Notes under the pieces: model-generated
The model's input: the letters and a program-made list of their open reading frames with translations, nothing else
What the model was told of the DNA's origin: nothing
Database searches by the model: none
Shown here: positions 1 to 12,285 of the stretch, piece by piece
How the letters are laid out: every line of letters starts with the position of its first letter
Numbering within the stretch: the stretch's first letter is position 1
Program-made: the position numbers and the translations under genes
NCBI GenBank assembly: GCA_016647705.1
Contig: CM028330.1
Span: forward strand, 50,642,897-50,706,896
DNA length: 64,000 nucleotides
DNA from: Eucommia ulmoides
Lineage: Eukaryota > Streptophyta > Magnoliopsida > Garryales > Eucommiaceae
Reading direction: 5' to 3'

Positions 1-840
1 TGCCTACTTTACTCCTCAGCGTTCTCAATGGAGAGTTCTAATTCACTAATCTTTAATCTTCTTACGGGTAAAAATTAAACCTTTTACAATCTTATTACGG
101 GTGAAGAACAACATTTCACAATCTTCCAATCTTTTTACGGATGAAGATCAAACCTTTCACAATTTTCTTTCGGGTGAAGATTAAACATTTCCACGTGATC
201 TTCTTTCTGGCGAGATCGGTCCGTCACAACCAAAGGCTCCTCCTTTGGTCATCTTCAACTTCTTCGCGAGATGAACTTTGATATGGTGTTCCTTAAGGAT
301 CTTTTTGTTTTGATGTATTAATGAAGTACAATATCTCAAAACAACACTCTAATGATTTTGTAATCTAACTTACAAAAACCAACATTAAAGCTCTAAACGC
401 TCTCTACAAAGATTACAACACTTTGACTCACTAGTGTTTAGTGATCCTCACAAATATCACTCAAGAAAATATAGATGAACTTTAAGTATAAGAGTGATCT
501 CACAAGAAATGTTCGAATAAGAATTAAAATGATATTACTAAAAAATATAGCATGAGAACTTGAAGATCTTTGGTATATAACCCTTGTAAGCACTTGTATG
601 TGATTCTTTTTATTTAAGTTATTTTGCTTCTATTTATATAGCCAAAAAATGGTATAAGATCAGTCAAGAATGAAGTTGAAAGTCCTCATAACCGTTGCCT
701 CTTGTCCCTTAGATAATTATAGTAAAGAGGCTCTTTGGCACTAAGTCTTCTTAGTAAATTTCAAAATCTGCTGCAACTTTTGACTTAAAAGATGCAAGAT
801 TTTATTCAACTAGGTAGATAGGATCCATGAGCAATTAATA
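1..840 (-). mobile_element. LTR fragment, probably copia-type, minus strand
   Basis: No gene is visible. On the minus strand a TATA-like motif (CTATATAAATAG, near 633-645) is followed by a transcribed-looking leader, the layout of an LTR promoter. At about 45-210 there are four degenerate copies of a 33-40 bp unit built on 'acgggtgaagattaaacctttcacaat'-like words. The left end lies outside the window and the right edge near 840 is uncertain. The copia assignment is inference from the layout only. Confidence 0.4.
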
Positions 841-2870
841 CATATAGATAGAATATTAAATTATTTTTCCAAGCATATATTACTTATCAGATTTGGTCAG
901 GATTTGTGAAAAATATACCATTTAGAATAAACAAAGGTCTAGCTCAAATTTTTACTTGTAGCTACCCATTTGTGTCGGTTTCAGGTATAGGTACTCTTTT
1001 GTTGAAGGTCGTTCGAGCTTTTCCTAGAAGTATGGCATGGGTTTTTGATTTTTTGGACAAGTATCTATATTTGGACAATAATGACAGATCCAAATCATGC
1101 ATACTAAACACATAATTAAAGGTTATTGAATTACCTTTTCATATAAAAATGAATCACCTCATTTGGACTTCAAATGAGTGAAATATGGTCAATTGTGTGA
1201 ATAAAGATTTATGCTGCACTTTTCAAACCAGCTGTGTATAATTTGAATAAATCATGGTTTATTTCCAACTTGCAATATAAATATTCTTGGATCAGGTAAT
1301 CAATATGAAAGCATGTTGATTTCAATCTATGAGCAATACAAATTGTTGGATATACATTTATTTTGAAAGACAAAAGTTAAAATGTTCAGCTCAATATTTA
1401 ATGCAAGTTGTAAGATAATGTTTGAATCTTTCATATATGTATGAACAATGTATATGCAATTTTCGTATATGACATTTCAATACCATGTATATGAAGCATA
1501 TTATATATATATATCATCACATAGATCATTTGCATGAGATATAATAGGGTTAAACATATGGTACACAGTAGATTTCATGCAAAAGCATGATTTTTCATGC
1601 AATATTGCAAACATAACATTTAAGTACCATTTTAATATCATGAATTTGATTCAATCATGTATATAACATTTAAGTATCTTAATAAAGTTTGAAATAACAT
1701 TAAACAAGCAATGAAGATAAAATTTGATGTGAAAAATCATTTTAAAGAGTATGCAAAAGGCTGTCAAATTTTCAATTGAAACATTTGAATGATTTTGATC
1801 TAATGTGTTTAATCCAATGTTAAATTGATCAAACGGAATGGTTAGGTTGATACTAGACACTTTAAATAAGTTATAAAAACATTTAAAAAATTTCAAGAGC
1901 AACCGAAGAATGATGCAAAAACTAGAGCAAAAACAAGGTAGGAAAGTGAACATTCTGCTCATGAATAGTCGACTGCTACAATATTTTCAGCACAATTCTA
2001 ATTTTATTTGTCCGTTCTTGGTTTTGATTAATGTCTATGATCATTTTTTTCTTCCAGAACACTTTAAAAATATTATTTCAAACATATTTGAATAATTTTC
2101 ATGATCAAAATATACAATGTACCTTATAATCACATAGAAACCGAGTTTAAGTAATTCGAACGTTTTTGTGATCAAAATATAAATTTCTCATATATATATG
2201 TATTGATCAAACCGATGACATGTATTATGATATATAATCATATTGAACATGATAGGATCGAGATATCACAAATATATCTATATATTGATCATATTATCAT
2301 TGTAAGCATATATTGAGCATTTTGAACATGTAATGCATGCAAGGTGTATGTTGAACTCATTATATTATAGTATAAATATAAGTTGAGCTTAGATCAAGTA
2401 TATCATGTTGTCATTATATAATGAGTACATTGATTATGTTAGATCAAGTAATACGTGCAATGTATCTTATGATCACATTGAAAATAAGTTTTCTTAATTT
2501 AAGCATATTATGATCAATATGTGAATTTTTTAAATAATCATGTGTTGAACAATCTAATCACATGTATCATGATATAATTAAATAATGATCATATTCAAAT
2601 CACAATATCATGAATGTATGCACTCTCGGTGTGTGTGTGTGTACTAACGAGTCAAAGTATATAATCTCTTGAAGAGTAATATCCTATAGACTTAATCTTA
2701 TCTAAATTTTGTGCTCTTGATATCGAGATTATACATTTCATTTCACACTTAATATTCGAGATTGGTTAGCACACGCAATGTATAATTGGATCTTAATACC
2801 TGTACTTAAAATATCATTTTGATTAATACACTCAATGTATGATTCAATCAAAATACATTTTAACATATAA
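841..2870. other. AT-rich intergenic DNA, no gene seen
   Basis: About 2 kb of AT-rich sequence with short open frames that resemble no family I know. The part from about 2200 to 2900 is full of degenerate words such as 'atattgatcatatt' and 'acatgtatcatgatata'. It may be the inner part of the family A element whose tail follows, but no coding remains support this. Confidence 0.4.
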
Positions 2871-4048
2871 TTTGTGTCTAATAATGTCAATGTAATATTA
2901 TCATCATATTACTAATATTAATATCATCAAAACATATATCGTGACATCACCAAAACACATATATTAATATCATCAAAACACATAACAAACCCAGTGTGTG
3001 GTTATATTTTGTTGAAAGTGAATTTTGATAAAAATACTTGATCCATAAAATTATTTTTGTATTATGAAGACAGTACGTCGATAAAATATTGAGATAAATA
3101 TTGATCTACTACTAGCCGTAGGTAGGGTTAGAGCATGAAAAAAATGTTGAAATATAATATTTTTATATACATTTTACGTGAGTATTGAACTCGACATTGA
3201 ACTCATTTTGAGACATATTTATGTATTTTTGGACGTATTTAAATGATTAAAATTAGATCTATCGAGTATTAAACTCATTATGTGTGAATATTGACCTTTT
3301 AAGACGTAAATATATTTTGAGACGTATTTATGTAATTGAGACGTATTTATATGTTTTGAGATGTATTTACGTGATAAAAATTGAATTTGTTATTTTGAAT
3401 TAACAACAATTATATATTTGCTTATTTTTAAAGAATTCATTATTTAAAGTTGAGTTGTGTTGATATTTTATGAAAGAGTTTACGAGATAATAAAATTGAT
3501 ATTGTGGATATTTATAATTGATGATTTTGGACTCATGGGACAGTCCACAAGGAAAAAAGAGCTATCTGGTAATTATAATTTAGTTGTATGTTGGTTATGA
3601 GATATGACAATTGACTTGAAATGTCATGCCAAGTGAAAAAATAAAATTTGAGATCATGAACCTGTTGTCACTGAAATATACCCAATCCAAGTGAGACTAC
3701 AATAATATTTTAAAGATATATTGTTATTATTATTTTTAGTAGAGTGCGTAGTAAAAGTGTTTAGAAATATAAAATTCTCTGACAAATTAGTTTATCTATG
3801 TTATAAGTTATTGACTAAAGTGCATCATGTTGCGTATTTTGTTGAATAAAGTATAAATCACCGCAAATGCGGAAGTGGCTATGTGTGGTATGAAAAATTG
3901 TAGATTATTGGTGACTTTCGGATATGGGATTCTACATAAAGAACAATTATCCTAGAATCAAGTGTGACTAATGTGACCGTGTAATTCTTAATTATTATTC
4001 ATTTTCAAAAGAAATTTCAAGAACGAAATTTATTTAAGAGGGATAGAT
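2871..4048 (+). mobile_element. 3' internal tail of family A LTR element (noncoding)
   Basis: This segment has a counterpart in reverse orientation at about 52380-53500. Shared landmarks are a series of 'gacgtatttatgt' words (3230-3370 here; 52880-53130 there), a 'gggcagtccac'-type motif with 'gctatct' (3538-3570; 52728-52760), and 'aacgaaatttatttaag' just before a purine-rich tract that abuts the LTR at 4049. That tract (about 4037-4048) is the polypurine tract position. No gag or pol is recognisable, so the element looks noncoding in this part. Its 5' LTR was not found in the window. Confidence 0.6.
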
Positions 4049-4399
4049 TGTAATATCCTGAAAATCTATATTTTAGAAATATTATTTTATATAAATTTAA
4101 TATTTTTGGGTTGTTTTGTATATTCTAAACATTTATGGTGTAAATAAATATTTGATAATTTTTAGGATTATAAGTGTAATTTTTGGATTTAATAATAATA
4201 TTATATAAAATATAGGGTTAATGTAATTTGTTATATTATATATATTTTATATATATAATAATAATAATAATTATTATTATAATTATATATAAAAGAGTGA
4301 ACGCCATATATTATTAATATATATAATATATTATATATAAAGGAGTGGATCCCAATGTATTATTAATATATATTATATATAAAAGAGTGGATCCCATGA

Positions 4400-4436
<37 letters not shown>

Positions 4437-5066
4437 CAATTGAGAGAGAAAAGAAACAAAAGACACAAGGCCAAAGAAAAGAAGAGAAAGAGAAAGAGAA
4501 GAAGGAAGAGTTGGAGAAAAATATTTTTCTCCTATTATTATAATTTTTGATTTCAGGTAGGGTTCCTGATCCTTTTAATATTAGTACTTAACCTTTCTAT
4601 TTATTGTGTAATTCAGGCGATATAGTTGTTGTTCAGTTATAATTATTGATTTGCATGGATTATGTATGAACATGCATTATGTGAAAATTATGTGAGATAT
4701 ATGCCTATGTGCTACGTATTGGATTGGTTGGGTACACATGATAAATGGGTTAAAATCCTACTAAGTGTTGGCTTACCCTCTATAGTATTTATTACAAGAT
4801 CTACGAAAAATGAGTTGTGTTAGAATTTATATTGAATTTGTATTGTATATTCTGAATAGTATCGTATATCGTATGTGTGAATAGTACCGTAAGTATGATT
4901 AGTAATTTCGTGTATAGTACCACTTTTGTAATATTTTAATTATTGTGGTATTTGTAATGATAATGATCGGTAGTAAAATGAGGCTGGATTGATTAGCATT
5001 TTACTATTACTTCTTTGTAATAAAGGGAGAAATCGAGTGGCGGCCTTGGGAGACTGGGCCATTACA
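4049..5066 (+). mobile_element. Family A LTR, probable 3' LTR
   Basis: It starts TGTAATATCCTG and ends GGGCCATTACA, a TG...CA boundary. The first few hundred bases match the reverse complement of the LTRs at 50876-52379 and 56755-58285 and the plus-strand copy at 10928-12285. A purine-rich tract directly upstream makes this the 3' LTR of a plus-strand element. The LTR contains an internal repeat at 4260-4440. Confidence 0.65.
4262..4435 (+). repeat. Three AT-rich tandem units plus ATT microsatellite inside the LTR
   Basis: Three successive units each contain 'tatataaa(a/g)gagtg(a/g)a(t/c)' followed by 'attattaatatata'. The last is followed by an (ATT)n tract at about 4399-4432. The array lies inside the family A LTR. 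Confidence 0.7.
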
Positions 5067-5210
5067 AAATCTATTTAAACATTTGGCTGATATGTTATGT
5101 ATTAATTATTTGTTGATCTATTAACTGTTGTTTAATCTGTTTTTTGTTTATTTATTTTTGTTTCTCAAATTTTAAATGTGTCACATTTGATTTTTGTGAC
5201 TTAAAATCTA

Positions 5211-5863
5211 GGGAAAAGTACAATTTAGACCTTCTAACTATTGACACATTTCTAAGTGGTCCCTCTAAGTTTAAACGTTTCATTTTTCAAATCCTCTACG
5301 TATCATAACGTTTCAAATTGGTCATTCTATTAGAAAATCAGTTAAAACTAACAGAATTTAGGGACAAAATGGTCTTTTCACGTTTTTAAATTTTTTTAAT
5401 AATTTTTAATTTTTATCTCTCTCTCTCTCTTCCTCCCATTCCTTTCTCTCCCACCACCTCCTTCTCCCTCTTCCTCTCTCCCTCCTACCCCACCCCACCC
5501 TCTGCAACAGGGGGTGTTTTCACCTTCTGTTTCAGGGGGTGGTTCTACCCCTTGCAATAGGGGGTGGTTTCACCCCCTGAAACATGGGGTGAGAGAGGGA
5601 GGTGGCGGGAGAGAGAGAGAGAGAGGAAGGGGAGGAAGAGATAAAAAAAAATCAAAAAAAAAATAATTAAAAATGATTAAAAAATTAAAAAAACGTGAAA
5701 AGATCGTTTTGCCCCTGAGATTCTGTTAGTTTTAACAAAATCTCTAACGGAGGGACCATTTTGAAACGTTATGATACGTAGAAGGTTTAAAATGAAACGT
5801 TTAAATTTAGAGGGACCATTTAGAAATGTGTCAATAGTTAGAGGGTCTAAATTGTACTTTTCC
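5211..5863. mobile_element. Mutator-type foldback MITE with 9-bp target duplication
   Basis: Long terminal inverted repeats of about 170 bp are easy to read: the left arm begins GGGAAAAGTACAATTTAGAC and the right arm ends GTCTAAATTGTACTTTTCC. Both arms share inner words such as 'acgttatgatacgtag'-type stretches and 'ttttcacgttttt'. The element is flanked by TAAAATCTA at 5202-5210 and again at 5864-5872. Long arms with a 9-bp duplication fit the Mutator superfamily. The loop carries a CT-rich tract, four short repeats around 'cagggggtggtttcaccc' (about 5507-5595) and a GA-rich tract. There is no coding capacity. Confidence 0.85.
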
Positions 5864-6102
5864 TAAAATCTAACTTTACCTTCTTCATCGAACTCTAACC
5901 CTTAATCTTTTGTGACAATATTTTTGTCACATTTGTTTTGTTTGTTTCTTAGATGTTAAATGGGTCACATTTGTTTCTTGTGACTTAAAATCTATTATTG
6001 AATCTATTTCATCTTTGTAAATATTTTTATATACATTATAGATAGTGTTGATGGTGATGTGAATTTTTCACTAACGAAATTGAAAATACTGGAACAAGTA
6101 AA
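5864..6102 (+). other. 5' flank of the hAT gene with a duplicated 40-bp motif
   Basis: The segment at about 5951-5992 ('gtcacatttg...ttgtgacttaaaatcta') repeats the sequence left of the MITE at about 5172-5210. The MITE therefore lies between two copies of this motif. No separate gene is seen. Confidence 0.5.
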
Positions 6103-9100
6103 GTGAACAATAATTCTATTTCAAACACTACAATGGCTAAACTTCCACCAAAGCCTAATAAAAAAAAGCATTCACTAGATAGAGACCACTTTACTCGTTT
6201 AAAACAAGAACCCGATTCAAAAGATTCCCCTAGGGCTTCCTGCAACTATTTTTTTGAAACTTACCGTTGTGATAGCAAGAAACATACAACCTCCACAATG
6301 AAAACCAATATAGAATCGCAATGTAAGAAATATAGTTTAAGGGATCCAGCTAAGGGTCAAAGAATATTAGGATTTAAACCAAAAAATAGTACTTATGAGG
6401 GTGTGAGTCAATATGTGGGTTGGCGTTTTAGTGTTGATGCTTGTAGGCAAGCACTAGCCAAATTGATAATTATTCATGAGTTGTTATTCAAATTTGTCGA
6501 GAATGAGGGGTTTGGAGAATTAATGCACGTTTCTCAGCCAAAGTGGATGAAAATACCTTATTCAAACAACGGAGATTAGATATTGTGGCTCTATACATAG
6601 GTGAAAATAAAAAATTAAAAAACTTATTGAAGGGACAAAGAATATGCCTTACTACATACACTTTAACTTCTTTGCCAATTTTGAATTATATGTGTCTCAC
6701 AGTTCATTACATTGTTAGTGATTGAAAACTTAATAAGAAAATATTAAATTTTTGTTTAGTTTCAAGTCACAAAGGGGAAACTATTGGCAAAACAGTTGAA
6801 TTATATTTGCTTGTGTGTGGTGTAGACGAATTTCTCATATTAACTGCTGATAATGCAAGTTCTAATAACAGTTCAATTAAATTCTGGAAAATAATACCAA
6901 AAATATGTGGGAAATCGTACTTGAGCATGAATTTCTTCATATGAGATGTTGTGCCCATATTTTAAATCTATTAGTGTGTGAGGACTCGAAAGAAATGGAC
7001 AAGTCAATCATAAAAATTCAAAATATTGTGTATGTTTGGTCATTTCCATCTAGAATGATTTTTTTAAAGAAATGTATGGATGAAGAAGGCATCGATTATA
7101 AAAGCCAAGTTTTTCTAGATTTGTCAACTAGATGGACGTCAACTTATTTTATGCTAGATAAGGCAATCAAAATTCAACAGAGAATTTGAACTTTTAGAGG
7201 AAAAAAGATGCACAATTTCAATCAATATATAGAGATAATGATATTGATGATTTAGGAGGGGAAGATGAAGGGAATAATAGATGAAAAAATAGAGAGAACG
7301 ACTTTGGGACCCCCCGGATAGTGAAGATTGGCAAAAGACAAGATTATTTGTTAAGTTTTTAAAGTTTTTCTATGATGCAACTTTGAAATGTTTTGGGCTT
7401 TATTTATAACTTCTAATGCTTTCTTCATGGAGCTCATGGTCATTAAAGGTGCAATAACAAATTTGTTAAAAAATCCTGATACATTTATCTCTTTTATGGC
7501 AAAAGGAATGCGATCTAAATTTGACATATATTGGGGAAATTTGACAAAATAAATATGGTGTTGTTGGTGGCAGTAGTTCTTTATCCTTTATATAACTTGG
7601 GATATATTAATTGGTGTTTAAGAATAAATTATGATATTGTAATTGTGAAGGAGGTAATGAAGAATGTTATGGATTCTTTGACTTGTTTGTATGATTAATA
7701 TGCATTCAATGGAATTTGTAATGTCATTGATGCTGAAAATACAATTAATTCATTACTTGATACTAGGTTGGATGAACAAGAAAATGATGCCCACACTTTA
7801 TTTTTATCTCACTTTCGTAAACACATAGTAGAGAATGTAATATGTCTAGTAAACTAGAGTTGCACAAATATTTAGCATCTGGGATGGTGGGGGAGTAATT
7901 CAACAAAATTTTGAATTTTTTCTCAAGTTTCAAGGGATGTGTTCACCCTAGATGTTTTGATGAATCAATTAACATTAATGTTTGGAGGAACTAATGCATT
8001 TATTGAGTATTTCAGATTTTTGTTCCATTGAGCAAATGAGAAAAATAATATTTTTTCAAGAAGAAATCTAAGAAAGATCGAGATGGTTGCAATGAACATA
8101 TTGAATATTTTTCGAGTAAAAAGATTTTTTGTATTTCTAGGTAAAATAACTCATTTGTTCTTATGTTCTTAATACAATCCGATTAAGATCACGCATGATA
8201 CTTAAAAAATAATTTCAAATATTTGAAATATGGTAATAAGTGATAAATTTCAGCGTCCAAATGATTTTCTTAAAAGCTTGATCAAAGATAATGTTCGAAA
8301 AAGTCAAAAATTGTATTTTTCGGCCTGAACGGTCAACCGACAAAAGGGGCAGTCGATTAACTGAATTAGGATTGCGTTTTTGGAAAATTTGAGTGATTGG
8401 TTGACCGCATGGATGAACATTTGATTCAGGCTCTAAATAGTTGAGTGATCGGTCTAACGACCTAAGGTTCAAAGACTAGAAATCTAGACGTTGGAGATCA
8501 ATCGGTCTACCGCTTGAAGAGTCGGTCGACTGAACGGGTAAAATTCAGATCTTTGACCAGAATGTTTTAAAAGTTCTTCTATCCATTGTTCTTGGATTTA
8601 AACGTTTATATATTATATTTAACTGGGCTTGAGTGATTTTCAAATATATATCTTAGATTGAAAAGATCTTATGATTTAGTTCATGTATTGTTTGATTTTG
8701 TGATTTTTACTGGAAAAAATTATTTCTATCTTTATGGGATTTAAATAAAAATCTTTTTGGGGCTAAATCATGAGTTTTAAAAGTTTATTTCTAGGTAAAA
8801 TATTATTGATTTAAAAGGTTTTGATATATGGGGTCTATATATACTATTTTTGGGCATTATCTTTAAAAAAATAGTCGTTATAAGCATGGTTTAAAATCTA
8901 TATATATAGACCTGCGGATTTGTACTAAAAGGTATAAAAATACATATAATTTTAGAGTTTTAAAAGAGAAATCATATCTTATTCTGAAATATTTTTGAGA
9001 GAAAAGTATTGTGAAATATTATTGATCGAAAAAAGTGTTGTTTTTGCAGATACCGGGTTTTAATTCTTATATTTGGTCTTCTTAAGGAAATCCCCGTAAC

Positions 9101-9996
9101 ATCGTTCTTATTTTTACTTGCTCAAATTTATGTGATTTAATTGATCAATATCTTTTATTTGAGCTCATAATATTTTTGATTGAAAAATTATTTTCTTTGA
9201 TGAACATCCTGAAAATCTTGTGAAACAATTTTTTTTGAAAATATCATTTCTATAATATTTGTGCTTTAATTTATTATAATTAGATTTGAATTTTCACATA
9301 TTTCTATCGCTTAGTATCGAGTCATTAATTGACTACATTTTGATTTGAGGTGGTAGAAGTTTCTGTAAAAAGAAATAATTTTTTTTTTTTTAATTTGAGT
9401 TGTAGCTCGAACCTAAATGTACTTGGTTTGAGTGAGAATAGATTAGGTATAAAAGGACATTTTCCAATATGGGGTTAATCTTGAGCCTAGATAAAAGATA
9501 GAGTTAGTCTTTAGTCTGGAAAAATTATAGGTTTGATTCTGAGTCTATAAGGGGATTAGATGTAGGTAAGGTTAACTTAGTGAATCAGGATAAATCTGTG
9601 TCAAATTTCTTTATCTTTATCTGTTTGGCTGTACACTTAGATAAATATGTTTTCGCTTAAACTCTAGATAATAATTGGTGATTTGATTAATTGGTAAATT
9701 ATTTGTTTAAAATTTTTAAGTACCCAATTTACCCCCCTTTTTAGGTAGATATGTGGGCCAATATGATGTATTAGCAATTAATTTTTGTGTCCACAATTGC
9801 CTCTGACTCCACTTTCAGTACGGGTGGACGAAATCTTGATCCCTTCCATAGTTCTTTATCAATAAAGATGGTTGAGTCTCTCATTTACAGTCAGAATTGT
9901 AAGCTAATCAATCTTCGTGATGTAATGAAAGAAGTAGAACAAATAGAAAATATTGAAGAATGTGATATTTATTTAGTTTATCTGTTTTTGTTTTAA
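6103..9996 (+). pseudogene. hAT transposase gene remnant (BED finger, RNase H-like core, C-terminal dimerisation region)
   Basis: The order of motifs is that of plant hAT transposases. First comes a BED-type zinc finger (about 6170-6335: DHFTRL, CNYFF, CDSKKH, SMKT-like, ESQCKKY). Next is the N-terminal helical domain (6415-6520: FSVDACRQALAKLI). The catalytic region follows, with LTADNASSNN (about 6838-6870) supplying the catalytic Asp, and RCCAHILNLLV at 6945-6980. RWTSTYFMLDKA lies at 7130-7165. Finally the C-terminal region (9787-9900: STIASDSTFSTGGRNLDPF...MVESLIYSQN) is hATC-like. The second Cys of the first Cys pair in the BED finger is replaced (CNYF where CNYC is usual). The frame shifts near 6543-6579 and stops recur downstream, so it cannot make a full protein. 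A solo LTR (7940-9763) splits it within the C-terminal region; the coding sense resumes directly after that insertion. Confidence 0.9.
7940..9763 (+). mobile_element. Family B solo LTR inserted in the hAT gene
   Basis: It starts TGTTCACCCTAGATGTTTTG and ends TAGGTAGATATGTGGGCCAATA. It matches two other copies in the window (38317-41000 plus strand, 54110-56427 minus strand) at both ends and in the middle. Flanking 5-mers are GGATG (7935-7939) and TGATG (9764-9768), a one-mismatch target duplication. No internal coding region is attached, so a solo LTR is the simplest reading. Several GGTCAA/TTGACC words occur at 8330-8560. Its end, a C-rich tract then 'ttaggtag', is typical of copia LTRs; the clade is inference. 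Confidence 0.75.
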
Positions 9997-10871
9997 TAAC
10001 TCGTGTCTCTTGTCTTAATTATTGACTATAATTTCTTTTACTCATATTATTATGTTGTTGTAGAATTTGTTGAATTGAGTCTGACAATAACAATGATTGA
10101 TGATTGATGTTACGTTCATTAGTTTTGGGGGGTAAGACTTCCCAAAGTGCAAATATATCTTCTTTGTATTTTATTTTTTATGTCAAGTTTTACTTTTTTT
10201 TTCCCCACTTTATTTGTTGTGATTTGGAACTTGGAAGAGATTATTGATATGGTTTTGGAGCGAAATGGTCAAACTACAAGTGACTTAAACTTCTCTATTA
10301 ATTATTTAAGTTTCTTATTTTTTCAATTAGTTGATTTTGATTATTTTTACATTTTTAGAGATTTAGGTTTGGATCTTTTAGTTTCATTGCCTATGTAATA
10401 GTTTTATTTTGTGATCTAGGTTAGTTGGTGGTTATGTTTATTGATTTTATTTATATTTAATTTTTTATTAATTTCGCTTTCGAATTTTAATTTATAGATT
10501 TTAGAGATATTTAAGTAACATATTTAAGATAAATATTGAATGCAATTTATTTAAGATTTTAGAGATATTCATCAATTTTGCTTAAACATTAGAATGTGTT
10601 TTTTATATTATTTTTTAATGTATGTGGGCTTTGCATAAACAATTATTTATTTTTTTTGATTTTTTTTATCCTTCTTAAAATTAATTAAATTTGGCCCCAA
10701 ACAACCCATTGTGGCTTTCGTCAGATCTGAACTCAACCCGCTAACTTATTGGTGGGTTGTTTACTAGATCCAACTCGAATTGTGCAGTTTTCTGCCAAAA
10801 ATTGCATCGACCCAACTATTTCATCCTAGTTCTATTTTTCAAGACCAACCCGATCGATGACCCGACCCCTG
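9997..10871 (+). mobile_element. 3' noncoding part and terminal inverted repeat of the hAT element
   Basis: After the transposase stop the sequence is AT-rich to about 10680. The last 190 bp is rich in 'caaccc', 'gacccg' and 'acccgaccc' words. It ends at CCCGACCCCTG (10861-10871), whose reverse complement CAGGGGTCGGG is a standard hAT terminus. The matching left terminus was not found. Confidence 0.6.
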
Positions 10872-10927
10872 TGTACTTATAATTATTTATTTATTTACTC
10901 TTTATTTTCCTTTTATTGTTCTTTTTG

Positions 10928-11381
10928 TGCATATACCCCCGAAAATTAAATTTTGAAAAATATTATCTTATATGAGTTTAATATTTTTGGAGACGGTAGA
11001 TGTAAATTTGTGGTGTACATATACACTTTATAATTTTTGGAATTAAATATTAAATTTGTATTTTTGAAAATGTTATGTTAATATTTTTGGGTTGTTTTAT
11101 ATATTATAAATAATATTTGATAATTTTGGAGAGATAAGTGTAATTATTGGTATTAATATGAATTATTTTATAATTATGAGGTATTAAATGTTATTTGTGA
11201 ACTCTTAATTGTTAAGCAAACACTTCATGGCCAAGAAATTAAAAAAATAAATAAATAAAAAATAAATAAATAAAAATATGGCAACCACATATGTGGCGTA
11301 TGGGTGTGTGTGTAGAATAATAATGACGACTATAACAATATAAATTCCATGTATGCCGAACAGTGTTGGGGGCCTCATCAT

Positions 11382-11417
<36 letters not shown>

Positions 11418-12285
11418 TAGAAATAGGGAAGAAAAGGAAAAGTGGGTTCGGCTGCTTGGTGTTGGAAATAAAAATCAAGAATAAATAATTAGTTTTTTTT
11501 TTTTTGGATTATTATCAATTTTGAATTTCAGTTAGAATTTCTAACTCTTTTAATATATATAATTAATTTATTTACTATGAGATTTATATTATTATTGTTG
11601 TTAAATTATAGTTTTCAATTCCCATGAAATAATTATGATTATGTGAAAATTATTTAAAAATTATGCCAATGTGTTTTATTTGTTTTATTAATTAAATACA
11701 TGAATTAGAGGGGTTGAAATTCTACTGAGTGTTGGTTCACAACCCTACAGTTTTGATTACAGGGCCGCTAGGAGCGAAACGGCGCCGAAAATTTTATTTG
11801 AATTTCTAATTAATCTATAATAATCGTATTTTTTTTTACTGTTTGGATTATTAGTAATACTAATTTATTTATAAATGATATAGGGTAGAATTCTCCAAAA
11901 TTATAATGGGTGTAGAATTTATGCGACTTAAATTATACTATAATTTCTAATTATAATTAATTAGATTAAATTAGTATTGGAATTAAATTCCAATACTAAT
12001 CCTACTAGGACCTTATACATAAACACACGTGCCTATGTGTTTATTAAATACTAATGTGTAGAATTTGATAATAATGTGTAGAATTTAATTCCAATACTAA
12101 TTCTACGTGCGGCGCTAGTAGAATTTCACAATAGCCACTAACTCTTTTAATATTTGTAATTAATCACATTACGTGACGCATGCGAAAGTCGTCTTTAATT
12201 TTTTTGTTAATTTTTATGAAATATTTGAGGTAGAATTCTCTTTAAGAAAAATCTAGTGGTTACTCTGAAAAATCGGATCGTTACA
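10928..12285 (+). mobile_element. Family A LTR copy (plus strand)
   Basis: The body follows the family A LTR, for example 'ttaatatttttgggttgttttatat' and 'ataatttt(g)gagagataagtgtaat'. It ends ...AATCGGATCGTTACA at 12285, matching the ends of the other copies. The start is eroded (TGCATATACC). No target duplication is evident. It contains (TA)n(CA)n at 11384-11417, duplicated 'taatgtgtagaattt' words near 12051-12090, and a cryptic AT-rich core. Confidence 0.65.

Noticed and set aside
10147-10398. Plus-strand open frame after the hAT gene
   Set aside because: Phe/Leu/Ser-rich reading of T-rich DNA in the hAT 3' noncoding part, no motif.
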